Source: UBA5336 sp964412785 (lineage in GTDB: Bacteria; Pseudomonadota; Alphaproteobacteria; Caulobacterales; Hyphomonadaceae). From it: a stretch of DNA of 64,000 nt. The DNA lies in NCBI GenBank assembly GCA_964412785.1, contig CAYPQD010000001.1, forward strand, positions 1 through 64,000, in the 5' to 3' direction. Numbering within the stretch: position 1 is the stretch's first letter; each line of letters opens with the position of its first letter. The notes under the pieces were generated by a model. It saw only the letters and a list, made by a program, of their open reading frames with translations. It was not told where the DNA came from and ran no database searches. Shown in pieces: positions 8,554-16,988 of the stretch. The position numbers were made by a program, and so were the translations under genes.

Positions 8554-10119
8554 TCAGTTCCTGGCAGGTAAGCCTCGACCCTCATAGTTGCGGGGAAGGC
8601 CCAAGCTCACCGCCTTGGAGATCGCAAGGTTCCGGACGAAACGCGACCTCTGCTCCGAGGGCGGCATCTTAACATAATTCGGGTCCTCTGCGAGGAGGAT
8701 CGCTATCCGGGCGCACACTGCGGGTGCAGCCATTGACGTCCCGCTCATCGCCGTGAAGCAGTGCTCGGTGCCGAACCGGTCGGGCACTGGCGCTATGATG
8801 CCGACGCCAGGTCCTGCAAAGTCAATTTCGGGGCCATAATTGGTGAATGCGGCCGCATACAGGTCATCAGATCCAAAGAGTGCGTTCTCGGCAGGGTAGC
8901 CCGGTTGTGCATCAAGTGGTACTCGGCCCGTCTTTCCGATGGAAGACACGGCAATTGTCTGCGGGAGCCTCGCCGGGTGGTAGACCGGCCCGGCCGCATT
9001 GCCGGCGGCGCACACGCACAGCGTGCCAGCATTGAACGCTGCATTGATTGCATCCTCGAGGATCTTGGAGCCGACATTGGATCCAAGACTCATGTTAATA
9101 AGATCGACACCCTGTTCCTCGACCAAATAGTCGATCGCGTTCGCGATATCCCCCTGATTGGCTCGACCATCTGGCGGAAAGACCCCGACCGAGTGCAGTT
9201 CGACCCCGGGCGCGATGCCCTGGAATGGGACAGCCGTATTGGCAATTCGCGCTCCGATGATGCCGCAGACATGGGTGCCGTGGCTTCCAGTGTCGAACCC
9301 GGCGGAAGAATAGTGGCCGTCCAGGAACTTCCCACCATCCTTGACGTGTCCGAGTGCCGGGCTGGGTCCGCAACCCGAATCGATCACGCCAACTTTGATT
9401 GGCTTTCCCTCTGGTGTCTTGCCGTTGTCCACGTTTAGCCTTGGATAGAGCGCATCGTGCCACCAGCCGCCAGGCCCATTGGTTGGCAGCAATTCACAGA
9501 CAGCCCGCATCTGAGTGCTTCGGCCGGGATCGCCGCGGAGTTCCTTCGCCCAGAAATGGGCATAGGGCACGGCGATAATGGACCGGATGCGATAGAAATC
9601 AGCGAGGTCCAGCATGGCCGTTCCGCTGTTGTCTGTCCGAAGGGTGATCCGCTCGCGCACGCCACCGGAACCATCGACAAACACATGGACTTCAGCGCCG
9701 GGCAGCCGCTCATGACTGCGCCGGGCTCCGAAAACCTCGATCTTGATGCAGCGCCCTTTACCGGCATAGCCGTTGTGCAGTGGCGCTGCGCGCAACTGGT
9801 CAGACACGTCAGCCGGACCAACCCGAAGAAGATCGAACGGAACGTTTTCCTCTAGCTTTGTATACTCGACCACTTCCTCTATGAGCACGTCGTTCGGCAT
9901 ACGGCGTTCAAGCTCGTCTACCTTGCTGCGGTCCATATCGAAGATCAGCGTGGACGATCGGGTTCTGGGTGAGGGCAGGTCTGGCAGCGCGCTGGCGATC
10001 TGGATATCGCCCGTTGCGTTGATCTGTTCGAACGCGGTCTCCAACGTCTTCAGCCCTTCCTCACGGGCACGCCTCGCAGTATCGAAAGAGCGCCGGTACG
10101 TCATCACGAACTTGGTCAT
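8554..10119 (-). CDS. S8 (subtilisin-like) serine peptidase, no signal peptide
   Basis: A 521-residue subtilase. The catalytic triad is intact: Asp247 in GVIDSGCG, His280 in GSHGTHVCG and Ser462 in SGTSMAAP, with oxyanion Asn374 in AAGN. Residues 56-90 look like an I9-type prodomain. Residues about 120-190 look like a small beta-sandwich (TDNSGTAMLDL), similar to carboxypeptidase regulatory-like domains. No export signal is visible, which is unusual for a bacterial subtilase and suggests a cytoplasmic target. Base composition is visibly less GC-rich than the flanks, suggesting acquisition. It is operonic with the small prodomain-like gene downstream. Confidence 0.9.
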   Translation of the reverse strand: MTKFVMTYRRSFDTARRAREEGLKTLETAFEQINATGDIQIASALPDLPSPRTRSSTLIFDMDRSKVDELERRMPNDVLIEEVVEYTKLEENVPFDLLRVGPADVSDQLRAAPLHNGYAGKGRCIKIEVFGARRSHERLPGAEVHVFVDGSGGVRERITLRTDNSGTAMLDLADFYRIRSIIAVPYAHFWAKELRGDPGRSTQMRAVCELLPTNGPGGWWHDALYPRLNVDNGKTPEGKPIKVGVIDSGCGPSPALGHVKDGGKFLDGHYSSAGFDTGSHGTHVCGIIGARIANTAVPFQGIAPGVELHSVGVFPPDGRANQGDIANAIDYLVEEQGVDLINMSLGSNVGSKILEDAINAAFNAGTLCVCAAGNAAGPVYHPARLPQTIAVSSIGKTGRVPLDAQPGYPAENALFGSDDLYAAAFTNYGPEIDFAGPGVGIIAPVPDRFGTEHCFTAMSGTSMAAPAVCARIAILLAEDPNYVKMPPSEQRSRFVRNLAISKAVSLGLPRNYEGRGLPARN

Positions 10120-10279
10120 TCATCCCACCCATCATTGTGCCTACTGATACCGTGCCGCGAAGGGAACCGCACGGTCAACCGGTGACACGCTGCCGCGTAA
10201 TCGTCGCATTGTTGCCGTTCCAGTGTCAGAGGTCGCATGCAGATTGATGGCGCAGGAAGTCAGACGGAGAGATAGCACG

Positions 10280-10954
10280 ATGCAAAATCGACACGTCCTG
10301 GCCGGCGGATTGCTGGGCCTGACGCTCGCCGCCTGTGCGTCCGCACCGGACGCGCCCGAGCGCGCGCCGGTCATCGCCGCGCCGCCGCCTCCGGAGGGGG
10401 CAGGGGAAGCGCTGCTGCCCAGCGAGTATGACCGCGCCATGGCGAGCGCCGATGACCTAACCGCGGCGGGCAATGAGCAGGCCGCCATTGACCGGCTGAC
10501 TGCCCTTCTCGGTAATCGCGACCTGAGCCAGGACGAGCGCGTGCGCATTCTCTGGCGCCGAGCGGAACTGCGCTACGGCCCAGGCAATGATGTCTGGGGC
10601 GCGATCAACGACCTTGACGAATTGCTGAACCTCGCGCCGGAGCACCCGCTCGCCGCCTCGGCCAGCGATCTGCGCAACATCGCCCGCGGCGAGGCGACAT
10701 CCCTGAACTTTGTCCTTGAGACCGGGGAGATCTCGCGGATGGAGCGATTCGAATTGCTGTTTCGTCTCGGCCAGCACCAGGACGCAGTCGATGACATGCT
10801 GGCCTTTGGGCTGCAGCCTGGGAACGCCCACCTCCTTGACCTCTACCAGATGGGCTATCTGTGCGACGGAGGCGAGTTCACCGGGCCGGCCTATGAGCTG
10901 GAGGAGCCCGACGGGACCCTCCGCACGGTGCAGTTCTGCGATTTCGGGAAATAG
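10280..10954 (+). CDS. predicted lipoprotein with TPR-like helices
   Basis: A 224-residue protein with a lipoprotein signal (LTLAACAS, acylated Cys at about residue 20) followed by a proline/alanine linker. The mature part (AIDRLTALLG, AINDLDELLNLAPEHPLA) reads as helical tetratricopeptide-like repeats, and the C-terminal part contains two cysteines (LCDGGEF, VQFCDF). The ATG at 10280 is the only one giving an intact signal peptide. Function unknown. Confidence 0.78.
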   Translation: MQNRHVLAGGLLGLTLAACASAPDAPERAPVIAAPPPPEGAGEALLPSEYDRAMASADDLTAAGNEQAAIDRLTALLGNRDLSQDERVRILWRRAELRYGPGNDVWGAINDLDELLNLAPEHPLAASASDLRNIARGEATSLNFVLETGEISRMERFELLFRLGQHQDAVDDMLAFGLQPGNAHLLDLYQMGYLCDGGEFTGPAYELEEPDGTLRTVQFCDFGK

Positions 10955-11031
10955 GCGCAGCGCTTACCCCGGCCGTTGACAGGGGGCGTGCGGCCGGCAA
11001 ACCATATCGCTTCCAGCCTCCGGAGACCAAG

Positions 11032-11532
11032 ATGATACGCCTCGCTGCTGCGATCGCGGCCGGCCTGCTTGCAGCCATTCCATCTGCCTTCGCCGAGCTG
11101 CAGCAAAGTTATCCTGACCGCTACACGGTGACCTTCCAGATCAGCGAGGACTCAGGCCCGCCTGTCCTTGCGCAAGGCCCCGGAGAGATCGGCGAGGCCG
11201 CGCGGATCACGCTTGCCACCACGCCGGGCCTGCAGGTCACCTACCGGCTGAGCCGGCCACCCTTGCAAGCGGTCTTCGGCGAGATGCTGGATGGCATGCC
11301 CGATGGCACCGATACAGCTGAGCTGATCGGATTGGAGGCACGAATCGCCTATCCGGGTGCGCGCCTCGGCTCGCCGGAGCGCTGGGTCGTGGTTTCCGAG
11401 CCGCACCTGCTTATGCGCGCCAGCGAGCCCCGCGCAAGCGTGAAGGTGGAGCCCAAAGGACTGCCGATCCGTGCCGGTGATGGCGAGGTCGCTTGGCTCA
11501 GCATTGAATTCGCCCTAATGCCGGACCGCTGA
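11032..11532 (+). CDS. exported protein of unknown function
   Basis: A 166-residue protein with a signal peptide ending at AFA (about residue 21). The mature part has alternating beta-like segments (YTVTFQISED, ARITLATTPGLQVTYRLSRPP, RWVVVSEPHLLMRA) and no cysteines or membrane helix. I do not recognise the family. CCGGAG precedes the ATG at 11032. It follows the lipoprotein gene by 77 bp on the same strand. Confidence 0.7.
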   Translation: MIRLAAAIAAGLLAAIPSAFAELQQSYPDRYTVTFQISEDSGPPVLAQGPGEIGEAARITLATTPGLQVTYRLSRPPLQAVFGEMLDGMPDGTDTAELIGLEARIAYPGARLGSPERWVVVSEPHLLMRASEPRASVKVEPKGLPIRAGDGEVAWLSIEFALMPDR

Positions 11533-11587
11533 CCCGGGCGGCTCAGGAGCGGGCGGCAGGATGCAAGTGGCGCGCTGCCCCTTCCGT

Positions 11588-11601
11588 TGACGCCAGCGTC
11601 A
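11588..11601. promoter_or_regulatory. candidate LiuR-type operator, site A
   Basis: TGACGCCAGCGTCA is a 14-bp palindrome (arms TGACGC/GCGTCA) located 40 bp upstream of the acyl-CoA ligase start. It fits the pattern TKACGYNNRCGTMA shared by three other sites at 22271, 30883 and 32282, all beside acyl-CoA catabolism genes. It is the most divergent of the four. Confidence 0.5.
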
Positions 11602-11641
11602 TGGTTTCCTCCGGCCTGACGAGAGACCGGAGGAAACCGCC

Positions 11642-13390
11642 ATGCCTGCAGATGCCGCCCCGACCTGGCCCGCCATGACCATCAACCAGGCCAATGCCAT
11701 GCTGGCCGCGCCTGGCAGTCCCCTTGAACTTGCCGATACGACCATCAACGGCGTTGCCCTAAAGGTCTATGCCGGCGCCCCGCCGACACTTCGCCACGTC
11801 TTGGACGCGAGCAGCGCCCATGGCGATCGCACCCTGCTGGTCTATCAGGACGAGCGTGTCAGCTTTTCAGGCCATGCCCGCGCTGTCGAGCACATGGCCG
11901 GCGCGCTGGTGGAAAAGTTCGGAGTACAGAAGGGCGACCGGGTCGCTGTCATCATGCGCAACTACCCGCAATGGTCAGTCGCTTTCTGGGCCGCGCTCTG
12001 CATCGGCGCCATCGCAACACCGATGAACTCCTGGTGGACCGGTGAGGAACTGGAATACGGCCTGCGCGATGCGGGTGCGAAGGTCGCCATCGTCGATCCG
12101 CAGATCTATGAGCGCATCCGCGAGCACTGGGAGAACCTGCCTGACCTTAAGCATGTCGTGCTGGCGCGCGCCGAGGATGGCGATGCGTTTGCCGATCCCA
12201 AGGTCGTCTCCATGGAGAGCCTGGTCGGGCCGGCCAACAGTTGGGGCGAGCTGCCGCCGATCGGCCTGCCGCCAGTCGCGATCGGCCCCGATGATGATGC
12301 CACCATCATGTACACCTCCGGCACCACCGGCCGGCCGAAGGGCGCACTCGCCAGCCACCGGGCGATCATCTCGAATGTCTTCAACTCGCTGACCTGCCAG
12401 TCGCGGATGTTTCTGCGCCGCGGCGAGCAGCCGCCGGAGCCAGACCCTGACGAACAGCGCGTCACCCTGCTCGCCATCCCGTTTTTTCATGCGACCGGTG
12501 CCTTTGCGATCCTAGTTCCCGCACTACTGCAAGGCCACAAGATCGTTTCCATGTATAAATGGGACGCTGGCGCCGCCCTGCCAATCATCGGGGCGGAGAA
12601 GGTGACGACCGTGGGCGGCGTGCCGGCAATCGCCTGGCAGTTGCTGGAGCATCCCGACAGGCAGAAATACGACCTGTCCTCCATTGCCGGCATTTCCTAT
12701 GGCGGCGCGCCGTCAGCTCCGGAGCTGGTCTCGACCATCAAGCGGGTCTTTCCCGAAGCGGTCGCCGGCAATGGCTGGGGCATGACCGAGACCTGCGCCA
12801 CGGCGACGCTCAATATCGGCGAGGACTATGTCCACCGGCCCGACAGTGCCGGCGCGCCGCCTGGTGCAGTGGAGCTGAAGGTGGTGGGCCCCGATGGGAC
12901 GGCGCTGCCGCCCGGGGAGGTCGGTGAACTGTGGTGCAAGGGGCCGTCCAACTGCAAGCTCTACTGGAACCGCGAGGAAGCCACCGGCAAGACCTTTATC
13001 GACGGCTGGGTTGTAACCGGAGACCTGGCGCGGATCGATGAGGAGGGCTTTCTCTACATCGTCGACCGCGCCAAGGACATGCTGATCCGCGGCGGTGAGA
13101 ACATTTACTGCATCGAGGTGGAAAGCGCGCTTTACGACCATCCGGCGGTGATGGACGCCGCCGTCGTCGGCATTCCCCACAAGGTGCTCGGCGAGGAAGT
13201 GGGCGCCGTCGTCCAGATCAAGCCCGGCGCCAGCGCCACCGAGGACGAGCTGCGCCACCACGTCGCCAGCCATTTGGCCGCCTTCAAGGTGCCGGTCGAA
13301 ATCCAGTTCCAGACCGATCCCTTGCCGCGCAACGCCAATGGCAAGATCCTGAAGGGTGACCTGCGCGCCCGCTTCACCCCGCGCGCCTGA
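11642..13390 (+). CDS. class I adenylate-forming acyl-CoA ligase
   Basis: A 582-residue ANL-family ligase that activates a carboxylic acid to the acyl-CoA by way of an acyl-AMP. The P-loop is MYTSGTTGRPKG; other core motifs are NGWGMTETCA, VTGDLARIDEEGF and the catalytic lysine in LPRNANGKILKGDL. GGAGGAAACCGCC precedes the ATG. Probably a medium- or long-chain fatty-acyl-CoA synthetase; the chain length cannot be read from sequence. The operator-like palindrome 40 bp upstream suggests co-regulation with the beta-oxidation genes at 22-32 kb. Confidence 0.9.
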   Translation: MPADAAPTWPAMTINQANAMLAAPGSPLELADTTINGVALKVYAGAPPTLRHVLDASSAHGDRTLLVYQDERVSFSGHARAVEHMAGALVEKFGVQKGDRVAVIMRNYPQWSVAFWAALCIGAIATPMNSWWTGEELEYGLRDAGAKVAIVDPQIYERIREHWENLPDLKHVVLARAEDGDAFADPKVVSMESLVGPANSWGELPPIGLPPVAIGPDDDATIMYTSGTTGRPKGALASHRAIISNVFNSLTCQSRMFLRRGEQPPEPDPDEQRVTLLAIPFFHATGAFAILVPALLQGHKIVSMYKWDAGAALPIIGAEKVTTVGGVPAIAWQLLEHPDRQKYDLSSIAGISYGGAPSAPELVSTIKRVFPEAVAGNGWGMTETCATATLNIGEDYVHRPDSAGAPPGAVELKVVGPDGTALPPGEVGELWCKGPSNCKLYWNREEATGKTFIDGWVVTGDLARIDEEGFLYIVDRAKDMLIRGGENIYCIEVESALYDHPAVMDAAVVGIPHKVLGEEVGAVVQIKPGASATEDELRHHVASHLAAFKVPVEIQFQTDPLPRNANGKILKGDLRARFTPRA

Positions 13391-13399
13391 GGCCGGGGC

Positions 13400-14041
13400 A
13401 TGGCCGGCGAGGATCCCACCGGTTCGACGGGCGATGACGGGCGGCGTTACTCGCCTTCGGCGGCGCGCAATCGCGCCCCGGTGCGCGATGTGCTCTGCGC
13501 CCTCCTGGCGCCATCCGCCTCGGTTTTGGAGATCGGCTCGGGTACGGGCGAACACGGCGTCCACATGGTGGCGGCAATGGCCGGCCTCACCTGGACCTGG
13601 TCCGACCCGGAGCCGCAGGCCCGCGCCAGCCAGGCCGCCTGGGCACGGCATGTGGGTTCAGACCGGCTGAAAGGGCCGCTCGACATCGACGTCACCGCCG
13701 CCGACTGGGGTGTGCCGGCCGGCGCTTTCGATGCCGTGGTCTCGCTCAACATGATCCACATTGCCCCCTTCGCGGCGGCGGAGGGCCTCATCGCCGGGGC
13801 AGTGCTGGCCCTCCGGCCCGGTGGCGTGCTGATACTCTATGGCCCGTTTGCCCGCGATGGCAGGATTGCCCCCTCCAATGCCCGTTTCAGCGACGACCTG
13901 AAGCGGCGTGATCCAGCCTGGGGCGTGCGCGACCTCGACCGCGAGATTGTCCCCCTGGCTGCGCGCCAGGGTCTCGGGCTGGCAAGCGTGACGGAGATGC
14001 CGGCCAACAACCTGACCGTGGTATTCGGGCCCGCCAACTGA
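13400..14041 (+). CDS. DUF938 family SAM-dependent methyltransferase-like protein
   Basis: A 213-residue protein starting 9 bp after the ligase gene. It has the SAM-binding motif I VLEIGSGTGEH, the DUF938 hallmark YSPSAARNRAPV near the N terminus, and SLNMIHIAPF with LYGPFARDG later. DUF938 proteins are class I methyltransferase folds of unknown substrate. Tight spacing suggests co-transcription with the ligase. Confidence 0.87.
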   Translation: MAGEDPTGSTGDDGRRYSPSAARNRAPVRDVLCALLAPSASVLEIGSGTGEHGVHMVAAMAGLTWTWSDPEPQARASQAAWARHVGSDRLKGPLDIDVTAADWGVPAGAFDAVVSLNMIHIAPFAAAEGLIAGAVLALRPGGVLILYGPFARDGRIAPSNARFSDDLKRRDPAWGVRDLDREIVPLAARQGLGLASVTEMPANNLTVVFGPAN

Positions 14042-14053
14042 CGCGGTACGTCG

Positions 14054-14920
14054 TCAGAGCCCCTTCCACATGCGGCCGGCGGGACAGTCGAGCCCGGCAG
14101 GCTGACGGCAGCGGTGCGTGGTGAAGATCACCGTCTCCGCCCGCCCGATCAGATGGTCCATCGGCACAAAGCCGATCGAAGCGTCCTCATCGCTGACCCC
14201 TGGGCGCGGCGGACAGCTGGCCCTCGCGATGACGCCGTTCACCGTCGGGCAGTGCCCGCTTTCATGGCGCCCATCCTTGGAATTGTCCCGGTTGTCGCCG
14301 ATGAACAGCACATGCCCCTCGGGTATGACGAAAACCGGCGTGTCGTCAGCACCATTGCCCTTCGTCCATTGGTGGGCGAGCCAGCTCGAACCATTGATGC
14401 CTTCGCGGTACTCGCGGGTTTCCTTCATCAGGTCGGAGGAATGTGGCAAATAGCGCAGCCGGCGGACGAATTCGGTTTCCACCGGCTCGCCATTGAGGAC
14501 AAGCTGCTCGTCGCGCATTTGCACCGTGTCGCCGGGCAGGCCGATCACCCGCTTGATCATCACGCGGCGATAGTGCGGGTGCATGAAGACGGCAACATCG
14601 CCGCGCTCCGGCGTGCGGGCAAGCAGCCTGCCCTCGCCGAGTGGCAGGATGCGGTCCAACCCCCATGGCACCGAAAAGCGGCCATACCCATAGGCGAATT
14701 TCGACACTGCCACCCGGTCGCCGACCTGCAGCGCCGGCACCATGCTTTCCGAGGGGATGACGCGCTGTTCATAGGCGACCATCGAGACGACGAAGAAGGC
14801 GGGCACGAAGATCGACAGCGTCACGGCCCATTCGCGCAGCTCCCGGACAATCTTCTGGCTCAGCGTACGCGGACGGGCCTTTTCACCGGACGCGGTGCGC
14901 TTCGCCTGGCTCTCGCTCAT
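14054..14920 (-). CDS. lepB: signal peptidase I
   Basis: A 288-residue S26 peptidase that cleaves Sec signal peptides on the periplasmic side. The catalytic Ser is in PSESMVPALQVGD and the Lys in RRVMIKRVIGLPGD; the family boxes GDVAVF and IGDNRDNSKDGR follow. One N-terminal membrane helix (AVTLSIFVPAFFVVSMVAY) anchors it. The start is the ATG at 14920 (MSESQAK). It converges with the DUF938 gene and has a dispersed repeat directly upstream. Confidence 0.94.
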   Translation of the reverse strand: MSESQAKRTASGEKARPRTLSQKIVRELREWAVTLSIFVPAFFVVSMVAYEQRVIPSESMVPALQVGDRVAVSKFAYGYGRFSVPWGLDRILPLGEGRLLARTPERGDVAVFMHPHYRRVMIKRVIGLPGDTVQMRDEQLVLNGEPVETEFVRRLRYLPHSSDLMKETREYREGINGSSWLAHQWTKGNGADDTPVFVIPEGHVLFIGDNRDNSKDGRHESGHCPTVNGVIARASCPPRPGVSDEDASIGFVPMDHLIGRAETVIFTTHRCRQPAGLDCPAGRMWKGL

Positions 14921-14956
14921 CCGCTTGCTCCCTGGAATCCTCAACGCACTTCTCTT

Positions 14957-15025
14957 ATACCAAGCCGCAAGGGATCGGCACCGATCCCTTGCAGCGAGAG
15001 GGCAAGCGCGACTGCGCGTCGGCGC
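14957..15025 (+). repeat. dispersed intergenic repeat, copy 2 (right end missing)
   Basis: Begins ATACCAAGCCGCAAGG and contains a perfect 12-bp hairpin, GCAAGGGATCGG at 14967-14978 against CCGATCCCTTGC at 14981-14992. It continues through GGCAAGCGCGACTGCGCGTC as in copy 1, and stops 3 bp before the stop codon of the downstream minus-strand gene. The right half seen in copy 1, including its TGGTAT end, is absent. Confidence 0.7.
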
Positions 15026-15028
15026 CCC

Positions 15029-16156
15029 TCACGCCGCGCGGTAGAGGTCAACACCGTCCGCGCCCGGTTCGCGCACGGCGCGGCCCTCGGCGATCAGGTA
15101 GTTGAGGTGGGCGAGCGCCTCACCGGTCGCCATGCCGAGTACGTCGTCGCCGATCTTGCGGCCGAACAGCGCCGGGAAGGTGTCGATGACGCGCCGCGGC
15201 TCGGCGACAAGGCGCTGGTGCAGGCGCTCCAGCGCGGTGTGGTGGCCGTCGATCAGGTGGGCGAGGCGCCTGTGCGCGCCGAAAAACGGCTCATTGTGCG
15301 CCGGCAGCACCAGGACATCCTCCGGCAGGGCCGCCTTCAGCCTGGCGCAGCTGTCCAGCCAGTCTGCCAGCGGGTTCGCCTCCGGTTCGGTCGGGAACAC
15401 CGAAACGTTCGAGGAGATGCGCGGCAGCAGCTGGTCGCCAGAGATCACCACGTTCAGGGCCTCGCAGTACAGGCAGGCATGTTCCGGCGAGTGGCCGCTG
15501 CCTATGATGACCTGCCAGGTCTGCCCTGCCATCCGGAAACGGTCGCCGTCCTCGAGCCGGCGATAGGCGTCCGGCATCGCACTGACGCCGCGACCGAAGC
15601 CGCCAAAGCGCGCGCGGTAGGTCTCGATTGCCGCCTCCGGCCAGCCGGCGCGGCGATAGAAGTCAATTCCCGCCTGTGGCGCCTCGCGGCCGGTATCGGC
15701 CACCAGCATGCGGCAGGTGATGTATTCCAGCCGGCTCATCCACAGAGCCGCCGCCGGAAACTTGCGACTGAGCCAGCCGGCGCAGCCGACATGGTCAGGG
15801 TGCATGTGGGTGACGATGATGCGGTGCACCGGCCGACCATCCAGCGTCCGCTCGAAGATCGCGCGCCAGGCCGCCTTGGTCTCGTCGTTCGGGATGCCGG
15901 TGTCGACGATCGTCCACGCGTCGCGGTCATCGATGAGCCAGAGATTGATGTATTTCAGCGAGAAGGGCAGGGGCATGCGCACCCAGTGCACCCCGGGGGC
16001 GACCTCGAAGGTCTCGCCGGTCGCCGGTGTCCACTCGCCATGGGGGTAGGTAAGCCCCCCCTTGCCGACCGTCTTGCCTTCAAATCCGTCCATGGCGCGA
16101 AGCAGTGCCACGGGACTGCCGGGGGCGCCAGCCATGACCTTGCGGGAGGCTATCAT
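15029..16156 (-). CDS. metallo-beta-lactamase fold hydrolase
   Basis: A 375-residue protein with the metal-binding motif THMHPDHVG, the later histidine in GSGHSPEHACLY, the metal-bridging Asp in VISGDQLLP and a final histidine in VLPAHNEPFF. The C-terminal part (LAHLIDGHH, MATGEALAHLNYLIAEG) resembles the helical extension of LACTB2/glyoxalase-II-like proteins. The substrate is unknown. The ATG at 16156 (MIASRKV) was chosen; a start 7 codons later (MAGAPGS) is possible. It is 10 bp downstream of the Wza-like gene on the same strand. Confidence 0.87.
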   Translation of the reverse strand: MIASRKVMAGAPGSPVALLRAMDGFEGKTVGKGGLTYPHGEWTPATGETFEVAPGVHWVRMPLPFSLKYINLWLIDDRDAWTIVDTGIPNDETKAAWRAIFERTLDGRPVHRIIVTHMHPDHVGCAGWLSRKFPAAALWMSRLEYITCRMLVADTGREAPQAGIDFYRRAGWPEAAIETYRARFGGFGRGVSAMPDAYRRLEDGDRFRMAGQTWQVIIGSGHSPEHACLYCEALNVVISGDQLLPRISSNVSVFPTEPEANPLADWLDSCARLKAALPEDVLVLPAHNEPFFGAHRRLAHLIDGHHTALERLHQRLVAEPRRVIDTFPALFGRKIGDDVLGMATGEALAHLNYLIAEGRAVREPGADGVDLYRAA

Positions 16157-16166
16157 TGCGTCCCGT

Positions 16167-16865
16167 TCAGTTCTGGCCGGTGACGTCGTAAAACAGGGAG
16201 AACTCGATCGGCAGCGCCTGGCGGATCCATTGCTGGACGAACAGGTTCTGCTCCGAAATTCGCGAGCGCGGCACGTAGACCACGTCAAAGCGCTGCAGCG
16301 GCAGCCAGCCCGCCAGCCGCGGATCGTAGAGCCCCGCCTCAATGTCGATGACCGCCGAGCGCACCTCCCCGCCCGGCAGCCGGCGCAGCAGCACCACCTG
16401 GCCGGTGCGCGCGCGGTCGCTGAGGCCGCCGGCCATCAGGATCGCCTGCAGGGGATCGATCGTGCCCGGCAGGTCGTACATGCCGGGGCTCGCCACCTCG
16501 CCGCCGACGAAGACCTTCTGCGATCCGAAACCGGTCGCCAGCACGTCGAGGTCGGGGTCGCGCAGTTCGCGCGCGAGCGCCTGCATCAGCGCGCTGCGGA
16601 CCTCGCCGGTCGTGCGCGCCGCCGCCCGGACGCCTCCGGCGAGCGGCAGCTCGATCCGCCCGTCCGGCGCCACCGTGACCGCGCGCGACAGTTCCGGAGC
16701 GGAATGGACGACGACCTCCAGGGTGTCGCCCGGCGCGAGCAGGTAGGCGCCCGCCGGCACCGGGGCCTGCCAGTCAGCCGCCGGGAAGTCGGGGGAGGGC
16801 GTTGGCGACGTGCCACAGCCTGCGGCAAGGCCCGGCAGAGCAAGGGCAAGGAAGGCTACTCGCAT
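16167..16865 (-). CDS. Wza-like outer-membrane polysaccharide export lipoprotein
   Basis: A 232-residue lipoprotein with lipobox LAAGC at about residue 17. YLLAPGDTLEVVVHSAPELS matches the polysaccharide biosynthesis/export (Poly_export) domain, and VFVGGEVASPGMYDLPG matches a SLBB domain. It is shorter than E. coli Wza (379 residues), having one SLBB domain and no obvious C-terminal amphipathic barrel helix, like Caulobacter HfsD-type exporters. It is divergent from the Wzz-like gene, and the pair would span the envelope for capsule, exopolysaccharide or holdfast export. Confidence 0.87.
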   Translation of the reverse strand: MRVAFLALALPGLAAGCGTSPTPSPDFPAADWQAPVPAGAYLLAPGDTLEVVVHSAPELSRAVTVAPDGRIELPLAGGVRAAARTTGEVRSALMQALARELRDPDLDVLATGFGSQKVFVGGEVASPGMYDLPGTIDPLQAILMAGGLSDRARTGQVVLLRRLPGGEVRSAVIDIEAGLYDPRLAGWLPLQRFDVVYVPRSRISEQNLFVQQWIRQALPIEFSLFYDVTGQN

Positions 16866-16988
16866 GGGGCCTGGCCGCTCCGCTTCACCACCCGGACTAA
16901 ACCCATTAATGTTTAAGGAAATATCAAATGGCGCGGGTCTATGGGCAAGTGGAGGAACGGCCCTCGCGCAGGAAAACCCCTGACCCGC
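16866..16988. promoter_or_regulatory. divergent promoter region, Wza-like / Wzz-like genes
   Basis: The 123 bp between two divergent starts contains an unusually A/T-rich run for this genome (CCCATTAATGTTTAAGG to ATATCAAATGG, about 16904-16931). Any two-way promoter for these export genes should lie here. No specific -35/-10 pair is assigned. Confidence 0.4.

Noticed and set aside
14114..16183. A 689-codon plus-strand open frame opposite lepB and the metallo-beta-lactamase-fold gene
   Set aside because: High GC makes long antisense frames common. The minus-strand genes have full family motifs and ribosome sites, while this frame has none.
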